From Bacillota bacterium (GTDB taxonomy: Bacteria; Bacillota; Clostridia; Acetivibrionales; DSM-1351): a DNA stretch of 26,998 nt. This document shows positions 15,124 to 22,308 of the stretch, one piece after another. Position 1 is the first letter of the stretch. Each line of letters opens with the position of its first letter. The notes below the pieces were generated by a model. It saw only the letters and a program-made list of their open reading frames with translations, made no database searches and had not been told where the DNA came from. A program made the translations under genes and the position numbers. The DNA is taken from the NCBI GenBank assembly GCA_023416275.1, contig JAEZIB010000089.1:1-26998 (forward strand), written 5' to 3'.

Positions 15124-17099
15124 TCCATTTTCCCCTTAAGCTCAGCAATCTTATCTCTTAAAGCTGCTGCCTTTTCAAATTGCAAATCTCTTGCAGCCTG
15201 TTTCATTTCCTTTTGCAGCTTTGCTATTAGCTCTTCTAGCTGTTCAGTAGACATAATCTCATTTTTATCATCAACAATATATGCTCCTTGACCCTCTGCA
15301 ACCTTTGTTGCTTCAATAAGGTCACGAACAGACTTTTTAACAGTGGTAGGAACAATGCCATACTTTTTGTTGTAATCCATCTGTATCTGACGTCTTCTAT
15401 TAGTTTCGCTGATAGCTCTATGCATCGAACCAGTTATACTGTCGGCATACATAATAACCTTGCCCTCAGAATTTCTGGCAGCTCTTCCTATTGTTTGAAT
15501 TAGTGAGGTTTCAGAGCGCAAAAATCCTTCCTTGTCTGCATCTAATATTGCAACAAGCGTAACTTCAGGTAAGTCTAAACCCTCTCTTAATAAATTAATT
15601 CCTACTAAAACGTCAAACTCTCCAAGACGTAAGTCTCTAATTATCTCCATTCTTTCAAAGGTAACAACATCTGAATGTAAATACTTTACCCTTATATCAA
15701 TTCCCTTCATGTATTCAGTCAAATCCTCAGCCATTTTCTTGGTTAGAGTTGTAACAAGAACTCTTTGATTTTTCTCTGTTCTTACGTTAATTTCACCAAT
15801 CAAATCATCAATTTGCCCCTTAACTGGCCTTACAATAATCTCAGGATCTATTAGTCCCGTTGGTCTGATAATCTGTTCAACTATTTGAGTAGAATGTTCT
15901 CTTTCATAAGCAGCTGGTGTTGCACTAACATAGACAACTTGATTAATCTTTTGTTCCCACTCAGAAAACTTAAGTGGTCTGTTATCAAAGGCAGATGGCA
16001 ATCTGAAGCCATAATTGACTAGTGATTCCTTTCTGGAACGGTCGCCATTATACATTGCCCCAACTTGCGAAACTGTAACATGGGATTCATCAATAAAAAG
16101 CAAAAAGTCATCAGGAAAGTAATCAATCAATGTAAATGGGGAACTTCCAGGTTCCCTGCCGCTAATATGCCTTGAGTAATTCTCTATCCCTTGGCAAAAG
16201 CCCAATTCAGACATCATCTCTAAATCATATCTGGTTCTTTGCTCAATTCTTTGCGCCTCAAGGAGCTTTCCTTCCATTTTAAACTGCTCGATTCGCTCAT
16301 CTAATTCCTTTTCTATTGTAACAATAGCTTTATCCATCTTTGGCTTGGTGGTTGCATAGTGGGACGCAGGAAAAATAGCAATATGATTCCTTGTTCCAAT
16401 AACTTCACCGGTTAAATAATCAACCTCTGTTATTCTCTCTATTTCATCACCAAAAAATTCCACTCTAAGAACCATTTCAGAGCTATTAGCAGGAAAAATC
16501 TCTAAAACATCCCCTCTAGCTCTAAATCTACCTCTTCTAAAATCAATCTCATTTCGTTCATACTGTATGTTAATCAGCTTTCTAAGAACTTCATCCCTAT
16601 CCTTCTGCATACCCACTCTAAGAGACATCATCAAATCGGTATAATCTTCTGGATCTCCCAACCCATATATGCAAGAAACACTGGCAACTATAATAACATC
16701 TCTTCGTTCAAATAGAGCAGCAGTTGCAGAGTGGCGCAATTTATCTATCTCTTCATTAACAGAGGAATCCTTTTCAATATATGTGTCTGTGACTGCAATA
16801 TATGCCTCAGGTTGATAGTAATCATAATAGCTTACAAAGTATTCCACTACATTGTTAGGAAAGAATTCTCTGAACTCACTGCAAAGCTGTGCCGCAAGTG
16901 TCTTGTTATGAGCCATAATCAGTGTGGGCTTTTGTACCTTCTCAATAACCTTTGCCATAGTATAGGTTTTTCCTGAACCAGTTACTCCAAGCAACGTCTG
17001 ATGCTTCACACCATCGAATATTCCCTTGCTGAGTTTTTCAATTGCTTCAGGCTGGTCGCCCTTTGGACTATAATCAGAAATAACTTCAAATTTATTCAT
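15120..17099 (-). CDS. uvrB: Excinuclease ABC subunit B
   Basis: A full-length 659-residue UvrB, the damage-verifying helicase-like subunit of nucleotide excision repair that receives DNA from UvrA and recruits UvrC. The Walker A motif GVTGSGKT is at 38-45. The beta-hairpin region starting YYDYYQPEAYIA begins at 91. IDESHVTVSQ is motif II, VSATPA motif III and QTIGRAARN motif VI. The last 40 residues form the UVR helical hairpin that contacts UvrC. GAGG five bases before ATG supports the start. Two minus-strand promoters are visible upstream; the outer one carries a LexA-like palindrome and is separated from the gene by a structured repeat. lrgA overlaps its end by four bases. Confidence 0.97.
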   Translation of the reverse strand: MNKFEVISDYSPKGDQPEAIEKLSKGIFDGVKHQTLLGVTGSGKTYTMAKVIEKVQKPTLIMAHNKTLAAQLCSEFREFFPNNVVEYFVSYYDYYQPEAYIAVTDTYIEKDSSVNEEIDKLRHSATAALFERRDVIIVASVSCIYGLGDPEDYTDLMMSLRVGMQKDRDEVLRKLINIQYERNEIDFRRGRFRARGDVLEIFPANSSEMVLRVEFFGDEIERITEVDYLTGEVIGTRNHIAIFPASHYATTKPKMDKAIVTIEKELDERIEQFKMEGKLLEAQRIEQRTRYDLEMMSELGFCQGIENYSRHISGREPGSSPFTLIDYFPDDFLLFIDESHVTVSQVGAMYNGDRSRKESLVNYGFRLPSAFDNRPLKFSEWEQKINQVVYVSATPAAYEREHSTQIVEQIIRPTGLIDPEIIVRPVKGQIDDLIGEINVRTEKNQRVLVTTLTKKMAEDLTEYMKGIDIRVKYLHSDVVTFERMEIIRDLRLGEFDVLVGINLLREGLDLPEVTLVAILDADKEGFLRSETSLIQTIGRAARNSEGKVIMYADSITGSMHRAISETNRRRQIQMDYNKKYGIVPTTVKKSVRDLIEATKVAEGQGAYIVDDKNEIMSTEQLEELIAKLQKEMKQAARDLQFEKAAALRDKIAELKGKME

Positions 17100-17123
17100 A
17101 AAAACCTCGTTCTACTGTTTACA

Positions 17124-17153
17124 ATTATAATTTAACAACCCAACTTACATCAA
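17124..17153 (-). promoter_or_regulatory. Proximal promoter candidate of uvrB
   Basis: On the minus strand TTGATG (17153-17148) and TATAAT (17129-17124) lie 18 bp apart, 25 bp before the uvrB start. The leader it would make is very short. Confidence 0.5.
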
Positions 17154-17192
17154 TCTTGAATCAAAAATCTCTCCGTAAGCTGCAAGTCTTTT

Positions 17193-17340
17193 TATAACGC
17201 CTAGATTCAAAATGAAATGAAAAATTTCATTATATCAGCGGCGTGTAAGCAAGGCAGGAGATACTCTCTCAGCCTGGAAACCAAAGCGTTACTCCCCCAT
17301 TTATAGAAGTGGGGGACTTTTTCTTGCCAGTTACATTATA
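17193..17340 (+). ncRNA. Structured mobile repeat RNA, copy 2
   Basis: Second copy of the element. The left end TATAACGCC is intact and the right end is partly decayed (TTGCCAGTTACATTATA). The first hairpin is shortened to AATGAAAT/ATTTCATT but still pairs. The terminal hairpin is longer than in the other copies, with CCCCCA against TGGGGG around TTATAGAAG. Such change in stem length with pairing kept points to selection on RNA or single-strand DNA structure. It lies in the uvrB upstream region and its right end touches the -10 box of an outer minus-strand promoter. Confidence 0.75.
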
Positions 17341-17373
17341 GCATATTGCACTCACAAATCAAACATATGTTTG
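17335..17373 (-). promoter_or_regulatory. Outer uvrB promoter with LexA-like palindrome
   Basis: On the minus strand TTGATT (17362-17357) and TATAAT (17340-17335) have 16 bp spacing. The palindrome CAAACATATGTTTG (17360-17373) overlaps the -35 box. It differs from the Bacillus SOS box CGAACATATGTTCG only by a symmetric pair of bases. uvrB is commonly under LexA control in Firmicutes, so this is probably its original SOS promoter, now about 235 bp from the gene. LexA binding itself is inference. Confidence 0.5.
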
Positions 17374-17413
17374 TATTTTGAATATCTTTTATGTGAAAAA
17401 GCTGAGTCTATTA

Positions 17414-17977
17414 TTAAAAAAACATATGCTCAAGGAATATTTTTAGACCTATAGCTATTAATATTATTCCTCCAACAATTCCAGCCCTTTTACCTAATAA
17501 GCTTCCAAACCTTTTGGCAATTAAAACAGCAGTTATACAGCTAATAAACGTAATCGCACCTATAATGCTTATTGAGTAATAAATATTTACATTGAGTGCA
17601 GATAAGCTGACTCCAACAGCCAGTGCATCTATGCTTGTAGCAATTGCCTGTACCAGCAGAAGCTTTAATGTCATTGTTATCAAGTCACAATCCTGTTTAT
17701 TGTCAGCTGTTATTGCTTCATGCAGCATTTTTCCGCCAATAATTGATAACAGAATCAAAGCAATCCAATGATCAAATTGATTAATTACCTCTGCGAATGC
17801 GTTAGCCGCAAAATATCCTGCCAATGGCATAATTGCTTGAAACAAGGCAAACATCACTGCCATCTGCAATATATTTTTAATTGATATTTTTTTAATACAT
17901 AATGAATTGGATATAGACACTGCTGCCGCATCCATCGAAAGTCCAACTGCTAATAGTATTAGTTCCAAAGTTCCCAT
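17414..17977 (-). CDS. mntP: MntP-type manganese efflux pump
   Basis: A 187-residue membrane protein with six predicted helices in two similar halves. Each half carries the family motif with a conserved Asp: GLSMDAAAVSIS (D16) and ATSIDALAVGVS (D117). This is the MntP (YebN/DUF204) family, exporting Mn2+ to limit toxicity. Length is normal. AAGGA lies ten bases before ATG. No manganese riboswitch of the yybP-ykoY type is evident in the 133 bp before it, which is mostly taken by the trpS terminator. A perfect TATAAT lies upstream near 18040 but without a clear -35 box. Confidence 0.9.
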   Translation of the reverse strand: MGTLELILLAVGLSMDAAAVSISNSLCIKKISIKNILQMAVMFALFQAIMPLAGYFAANAFAEVINQFDHWIALILLSIIGGKMLHEAITADNKQDCDLITMTLKLLLVQAIATSIDALAVGVSLSALNVNIYYSISIIGAITFISCITAVLIAKRFGSLLGKRAGIVGGIILIAIGLKIFLEHMFF

Positions 17978-18054
17978 ATTTAACTTATCCTTCTAACCAA
18001 GCAACCTTTGCCTGTTTTTTATTTTATAAAGCCAACAAATATAGATTATAGTAC

Positions 18055-18097
18055 AAAAAAATGGGAACTATTTCATCCAATCTGAAATGAGTTCCCC
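18055..18097 (-). terminator. Terminator of trpS
   Basis: On the minus strand GGGAAC pairs with GTTCCC and the inner TTTCA with TGAAA, around a short loop, followed by seven T residues. It starts 14 bp after the trpS stop. Confidence 0.9.
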
Positions 18098-18110
18098 TGT
18101 AATACAATTT

Positions 18111-19121
18111 TTATCCTCTAGGTACAAGCCCTACTTTCCTATAAACCTTCGAAAGTGTTTTTCTTGCCATATAGGCTGCTTTCTCAGAATTTTCTTTTAA
18201 TATAGTGTTTAGGTAATCTTTGCTAGCAGAAAACTCATTATATTTTTGTTGAACTGGCTTTAATGTTTCTACAACGGATTGACCAACAGTTTCCTTTAAA
18301 TCACCATAAGATTTACCATCAAATTCCTTTTCGATATCACTAAAGCTTTTATTTGTTGTTGCTGAATAAATACTTATTAAATTACTTATTCCAGGCTTAT
18401 TTTCTACATCATATCGTATTTCACGTTCTGAATCTGTAACCGCCCTCTTAAACTTCCGCATAATTGCATCCTCAGAATCCAACAAGAATACATATGCATT
18501 TTCATTCTCATCAGATTTTGACATCTTCTTTTCCGGTTCCTGCAAGCTCATTATTTTAGCACCTATCTTAGGAATATATGCCTCAGGAACAACAAAAGTA
18601 TCACCGTAAATGCCATTAAACCTTTCAGCAATGTCCCTTGTTATTTCAAGATGCTGCTTTTGATCCTGTCCGATTGGTACAAGGTCTGTCTGGTATAAGA
18701 GAATATCCGCTGCCATAAGTACTGGATACGTGTACAGGCCTGCATTTATATTATCACTGTGTTTCTGTGATTTGTCTTTAAATTGAGTCATTCTATTTAA
18801 TTCACCCATATATGTGAAGCAATTTAAAATCCACGCCAACTCAGCATGTGCACTAACATGTGACTGCATAAATAAAGTACATTTATGAGGATCAAGTCCA
18901 CAAGCCATATAAAGTGCTAAAAGATTCAAGCTTCTCTGCCTTAGCTCTGCTGGCTTCTGCCTTACAGTGAGTGTATGTAAATCAACTACACAGTAAAGAC
19001 ACTCAAATTCCTCCTGCATTGGAATCCAATTTTTTATTGCACCCAAATAATTGCCTATAGTAAGATTCCCTGATGGCTGAACACCACTGAAAATCCTCTT
19101 TTTCTGTTCTGCTTGCTCCAT
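18111..19121 (-). CDS. trpS: Tryptophanyl-tRNA synthetase
   Basis: A 336-residue class I synthetase charging tRNA-Trp. The HIGH-type motif is TIGN (21-24) within FSGVQPSGNLTIGNYLG, and the KMSKS motif is exact at 199-203. DLHTLTV, NAGLYTYPVLMAADILLY and QTDLVPIGQDQKQHLE are characteristic TrpRS segments. The ATG at 19121 is preferred over one 29 codons upstream because it gives the normal TrpRS N-terminus and has AAGGA ten bases before it; the upstream extension is hydrophobic and lies between promoter and gene. No T-box leader fits in the short upstream region, which is notable because many clostridial trpS genes have one. Confidence 0.96.
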   Translation of the reverse strand: MEQAEQKKRIFSGVQPSGNLTIGNYLGAIKNWIPMQEEFECLYCVVDLHTLTVRQKPAELRQRSLNLLALYMACGLDPHKCTLFMQSHVSAHAELAWILNCFTYMGELNRMTQFKDKSQKHSDNINAGLYTYPVLMAADILLYQTDLVPIGQDQKQHLEITRDIAERFNGIYGDTFVVPEAYIPKIGAKIMSLQEPEKKMSKSDENENAYVFLLDSEDAIMRKFKRAVTDSEREIRYDVENKPGISNLISIYSATTNKSFSDIEKEFDGKSYGDLKETVGQSVVETLKPVQQKYNEFSASKDYLNTILKENSEKAAYMARKTLSKVYRKVGLVPRG

Positions 19122-19215
19122 AAAAAACACATCCTTAACCTGAAATTTAGCATACATATATACTATTTTAAGCACTCTTAACAAATTGATTATGTTAAAA
19201 ATTCTCATATCAATG

Positions 19216-19245
19216 ATTTTATCATTATTATATTAGTATTAACAA
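19216..19245 (-). promoter_or_regulatory. Promoter of trpS
   Basis: On the minus strand TTGTTA (19245-19240) and TAAAAT (19221-19216) are 18 bp apart, about 95 bp before the trpS start. Confidence 0.55.
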
Positions 19246-19259
19246 GGTATTTTGAATAT

Positions 19260-19436
19260 TTAACGGTTTTTTTCTTTATTCTTATATGAAATAAAAACAA
19301 TGATAAATCCAAGCCCACCTATCAGATAATAAATCCCTACCCTTGTTTCACCTGCTGAATATTTTAACATTCCAAAGCCAATTAGGACAATAGCAAAAAA
19401 CGCACTACCAGAACTCATTATTCTATTAACCTTCAT
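19260..19436 (-). CDS. Small two-helix membrane protein
   Basis: A 58-residue protein with two predicted membrane helices (about residues 9-26 and 34-50) separated by a short loop with GETRVG, and a Lys-rich tail. The ATG at 19436 is preferred to one four codons upstream, because the upstream ATG forms part of the GAGG that lies six bases before this start. No family recognised. It follows queT by 75 bp on the same strand and may share its transcript. Confidence 0.6.
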   Translation of the reverse strand: MKVNRIMSSGSAFFAIVLIGFGMLKYSAGETRVGIYYLIGGLGFIIVFISYKNKEKNR

Positions 19437-19511
19437 AATAAACCTCATGTGTTTAGTTTATATTTACTCAACTTTTTCATATAAAAAAGTCTATTTGGTG
19501 CGAGGTACGTA

Positions 19512-20045
19512 TCAATGATTTGTTCCATTACTTTTGTTACTATCATTTTTTATATGGAAAAGCTCTCTTAATTTTTTATTTTTCTCAATTAATAGCATCA
19601 ATGGATACCCAATTAAATAGCAAGCAACTATCTGTCCCAAGCCTACTGAAAGAATTGTCATAAGAAGTGGCACTTTACCAAGATAACTAAGCATAGTCCC
19701 AACAATAACTGCATTAATAATTACAGGAGGCAGCGGTGCCAAAAGTTTCCTCTTTGGCTTGTCATAAGATATTTTATACGTAAGATAGGCTGCAATTAAT
19801 GTTGCTAAGCTGCCTATAACTACATCCCATATCCCATTACCTCCAATTATATTTGCTACTAAACATCCCACAAACAACCCCGGAATTGCTAATGGCGTAA
19901 AATACGGCAATACAGCAAGTGCCTCAGCAAATCTTATCTGATATGGCAAAAAGCTAGTAAGATAAAATATCATTGTAAGTACTAAATATACTGCAGATAT
20001 CATAGCTGAAGTAGTCAGCAATCTTATTTTTCTATTATTATTCAT
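19512..20045 (-). CDS. queT: QueT family queuosine-precursor transporter (ECF S component)
   Basis: A 177-residue membrane protein with five to six helices. The family hallmark YQIRFAEALAVLP lies around residues 35-47, followed by NIIGGNGIWDVV and a conserved INAVIVG segment. QueT is the substrate-binding S component of an ECF transporter importing queuosine precursors such as preQ1; the shared energising module is encoded elsewhere. The Asn- and Lys-rich tail is soluble. Its own ribosome binding site is poor (AAGG 14 bases before ATG). An 18-codon ORF with a strong site overlaps its start, suggesting translational coupling. The upstream region carries what looks like a preQ1-I riboswitch split by a repeat element. 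Confidence 0.9.
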   Translation of the reverse strand: MNNNRKIRLLTTSAMISAVYLVLTMIFYLTSFLPYQIRFAEALAVLPYFTPLAIPGLFVGCLVANIIGGNGIWDVVIGSLATLIAAYLTYKISYDKPKRKLLAPLPPVIINAVIVGTMLSYLGKVPLLMTILSVGLGQIVACYLIGYPLMLLIEKNKKLRELFHIKNDSNKSNGTNH

Positions 20046-20094
20046 AATTTGTTTTCATGCCTTCATTTATCACAAGCCCCATAAAGCTTAGCAT
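20038..20094 (-). CDS. Possible leader peptide overlapping queT
   Basis: An 18-codon ORF (MLSFMGLVINEGMKTNYE) on the minus strand with GGAGGG nine bases before its ATG. Its TAA falls eight bases inside queT in another frame. It ends where queT starts, and queT itself has a weak site, so ribosomes ending here could re-initiate on queT. The GGAGGG lies in the loop of a hairpin made by GAACTA and TAGTTC. No similarity recognised. Confidence 0.4.
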   Translation of the reverse strand: MLSFMGLVINEGMKTNYE

Positions 20095-20249
20095 GAACTA
20101 TATCCCTCCATACTTTTTTAGTTCTTTAGACTTACATCTGTGACTAAAATCTATAAACAAAAATCAATTATTCTCGGCAAACTGATATGCTACCCTTTGA
20201 TTTGAACCGCAAATTGACTTTAAATTGGCATGTAACAAATTATTGTTAA

Positions 20250-20279
20250 CAAAAATACTGCCCTGCAAAAAGCAGGCAG
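20250..20279 (-). terminator. Terminator in the queT leader (riboswitch platform)
   Basis: On the minus strand CTGCCTGC, loop TTTTT, GCAGGGCAG (one bulged base), then TATTTTTG. It lies 205 bp before queT with no gene directly upstream on that strand, so it is an attenuator rather than a gene end. It directly follows the A-rich tail of the presumed preQ1-I aptamer. Confidence 0.65.
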
Positions 20280-20284
20280 CCACG

Positions 20285-20476
20285 CCATAGTTTTGTTTAT
20301 AACGCCTAGATTCAAAATGAAATTTTTCGATTGTAGAAAAACTCCATTACATAAGCGGCGTGTAAGCGAGGCAGGAGATATTATCACCGCTTGAAAACCA
20401 AAGCGGTAATCAACACTTATAGAAGTATGGGGACATTTTCTTGCCTCGTTATAGACAGGATGGTCACGAACTGTCT
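20285..20476 (-). promoter_or_regulatory. preQ1-I riboswitch of queT, interrupted by a repeat element
   Basis: On the minus strand AGACAG (20476-20471), loop TTCGTGACCATC, CTGTCT (20458-20453), then after the inserted element (20298-20453) AACAAAACTATGG (20297-20285) and a terminator hairpin. Joined across the insertion this gives a P1 stem of 6 bp, a 12 nt loop starting TTC, and an A-rich tail ending ACTATGG. That is close to the preQ1-I layout, for example the Bacillus aptamer with its loop TTCTAGCTACAC and tail ATAAAAAACTAAGG. The downstream gene is queT, a known target. A promoter stands just upstream. The match is by eye. Confidence 0.5.
20298..20453 (+). ncRNA. Structured mobile repeat RNA, copy 3
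   Basis: The most complete copy. TATAACG (20298-20304) and CGTTATA (20447-20453) close it. The first arm CGCC...GGCG holds a hairpin with TTTTTC/GAAAAA. CGAGGCA pairs with TGCCTCG, ACCGC with GCGGT around TTGAAAACCAAA, and ACTT with AAGT around ATAG. The strand next to the 3' end can pair with both the outer left end and the internal CGAGGCA, giving a three-way junction. No ORF fits inside. The same string ACGCCTAGATTCAAAATGAA occurs in all three copies. Confidence 0.8.
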
Positions 20477-20491
20477 AATTAGTTTTTGTCA

Positions 20492-20520
20492 ATTATATCA
20501 TTAATATTTATGTAATACAA
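20492..20520 (-). promoter_or_regulatory. Promoter of the queT leader
   Basis: On the minus strand TTGTAT (20520-20515) and a perfect TATAAT (20497-20492) have 17 bp spacing. The transcript would start near 20485, ten bases before the P1 stem of the presumed preQ1-I aptamer, a normal distance for these riboswitches. Confidence 0.5.
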
Positions 20521-20714
20521 ATAATTGTTATGGCATAAGCACATCATACCATAGTAATTTACTTCAATTTCAGATATAATTATATAAGTGAGCAAAATTA
20601 TTTCTAAAATATAGTTTAAAATAAATTCTATGGATATTTATATTTTTATTATGCGGCACATACAGATTAAAGTTTAAAGAAATTACACATAATTATAAAG
20701 GAGGTGCCGAGTCC

Positions 20715-20732
20715 ATGTCATATCTAGATTAA
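20715..20732 (+). CDS. Five-codon ORF upstream of the FAD-dependent dehydrogenase
   Basis: ATG TCA TAT CTA GAT TAA (MSYLD), with AAAGGAGGTG at 20697-20706 and ten bases between GGAGG and ATG. It is in frame with the dehydrogenase start at 20751, with only the TAA between. GTCCATGTC (20711-20719) and GACATGGAC (20748-20756) form a 9 bp inverted repeat holding both start codons. It may be a regulatory leader or the result of a nonsense change. Confidence 0.4.
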   Translation: MSYLD

Positions 20733-20750
20733 TTTAATAAAATTTTAGAC

Positions 20751-22187
20751 ATGGACGTATTTATGAAAATTTTTAATTACGATGTTGCTATTATTGGTTG
20801 TGGTATCTCAGGTATATTTGCCGGTTACGAGTTAACAAAACTAAACCCGCAGCTAAAGGTATTGATGATTGAACAAGGAAATAATATATTTGATAGGAAT
20901 TGTCCTATTGTTGCCAATAAAATAAAAGATTGTGTACGCTGTAAGAGCTGTGACATAATGCGTGGATTTGGCGGTGCAGGTGCGTTTTCTGATGGCAAAT
21001 TTAACTTTACAACAGAATTTGGCGGCTGGCTAAATGATTATTTGGATGATTCCGAAGTTATGAAATTAATTAATTATGTTGATGGTGTTAATGTTGAATT
21101 TGGCGCAACTAAAGAAAAATATTCCACATACACTGATGCTGCTAAAATAATCGAAAAAAAAGCCCTTGAGAATGATCTTCATTTATTGCAAGCCTCGGTA
21201 AAGCATCTTGGAACAGAAAATAATGTAGAAATACTTAAAAGCATGTACAATCACCTGACAAAGGTTTTAGAAATCAAGTGCAATACCCAGGTACTAAACA
21301 TCCTACCTTCACAAGAGGGTTATCAAATAGAATTGTACAGCGGTGAAACCATTAATTGTAATTATCTTATTGCTGCACCTGGCAGATCAGGTGCCGAATG
21401 GTTCTCTAAGCAATGCAAGCAGCTAAAGCTGAATTTGATAAACAATCAGGTTGATATCGGTGTACGTGTTGAGCTTCCTGCAAAGGTATTTGAACATATA
21501 ACCGATGTTGTTTATGAATCAAAGCTAATTTATAGAACAAAGCAGTATGGTGATTTGGTACGTACTTTTTGTATGAATCCATATGGACACGTTGTATCAG
21601 AAAATGTTGATGATATAATCACTGTTAACGGGCACAGCTATACTGACCCTGAGCTAAGAAGTGAAAACACCAACTTTGCCCTGTTAGTAAGCAACAGATT
21701 CACCCAACCCTTTAATGAACCATATCAGTACGGCAAGAGGATTGCGTCTCTGTCTAATATGCTTGGTGGCGGTGTTCTTGTTCAAAGATTTGGTGACTTG
21801 ATAAAAGGTACGAGAACAAATGCGCACCGACTGGGTCAGAGTTTTACACATCCCACATTAAATGCTACTCCGGGAGATTTAAGCCTTGTATTAACTAAAA
21901 GGCATCTTGACAATATTATTGAAATGATATACGCATTAGATAAAATAGCACCTGGTACTGCAAACTACGATACACTTTTATATGGTGTTGAAGTTAAGTT
22001 TTATAGTTCAAGACTTGAATTAACTAATGAGCTTGAAACACTACTTCCTAATATGTTTGCTATTGGTGATGGTGCTGGTGTAACAAGAGGTCTATCTCAG
22101 GCAAGTGCAAGTGGAGTGCTTGTTGCAAGGACTATAGCTAATAGAATTAGTAAAAAACCTTTACCAAAATTAAAAAACAGATACTAA
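20751..22187 (+). CDS. FAD-dependent dehydrogenase, COG2509 type
   Basis: A 478-residue flavoprotein. The FAD-binding motif is GCGISG (16-21) with E41 at the end of the second strand. Four cysteines follow (C51, C61, C64, C67, spacing C-x9-C-x2-C-x2-C), directly before GFGGAGAFSDGK (72-83). The C-terminal FAD contact is FAIGDGAGVTRGLSQASASG. This combination marks the uncharacterised COG2509 family, widespread in Clostridia; its substrate is unknown. The start is uncertain: ATG at 20751 and ATG at 20763 are both in frame and both lack a good ribosome binding site. The strong site at 20697 instead serves a five-codon ORF. Similarity to other family members favours the start at 20763 (MKIFNYDVAIIG). 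Confidence 0.85.
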   Translation: MDVFMKIFNYDVAIIGCGISGIFAGYELTKLNPQLKVLMIEQGNNIFDRNCPIVANKIKDCVRCKSCDIMRGFGGAGAFSDGKFNFTTEFGGWLNDYLDDSEVMKLINYVDGVNVEFGATKEKYSTYTDAAKIIEKKALENDLHLLQASVKHLGTENNVEILKSMYNHLTKVLEIKCNTQVLNILPSQEGYQIELYSGETINCNYLIAAPGRSGAEWFSKQCKQLKLNLINNQVDIGVRVELPAKVFEHITDVVYESKLIYRTKQYGDLVRTFCMNPYGHVVSENVDDIITVNGHSYTDPELRSENTNFALLVSNRFTQPFNEPYQYGKRIASLSNMLGGGVLVQRFGDLIKGTRTNAHRLGQSFTHPTLNATPGDLSLVLTKRHLDNIIEMIYALDKIAPGTANYDTLLYGVEVKFYSSRLELTNELETLLPNMFAIGDGAGVTRGLSQASASGVLVARTIANRISKKPLPKLKNRY

Positions 22188-22230
22188 ATCATTTCAAAGT
22201 GGTTATTCTGAAATTAAACACATAAAATAA

Positions 22231-22292
22231 CACCTTGTAACACATTGAAACTAGCTGTAAAAGCTATGTTTCCTGTTTAACAAGGTGCTTTT
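22231..22292. terminator. Bidirectional terminator between the dehydrogenase and cyclophilin genes
   Basis: CACCTTGT (22231-22238) pairs with ACAAGGTG (22280-22287), with an inner hairpin TAGC/GCTA. CTTTTAT follows on the + strand and TTATTTTAT on the minus strand, so it can serve both converging genes. Confidence 0.75.
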
Positions 22293-22308
22293 ATATTAAG
22301 CTTAACTA

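Noticed and set aside
17978..18054. yybP-ykoY manganese riboswitch before mntP
   Set aside because: The available leader is short and lacks the conserved loops; only a TATAAT-like box is visible.
19122..19245. T-box leader before trpS
   Set aside because: The leader from the promoter is only about 85-95 nt and shows no T-box sequence or terminator.
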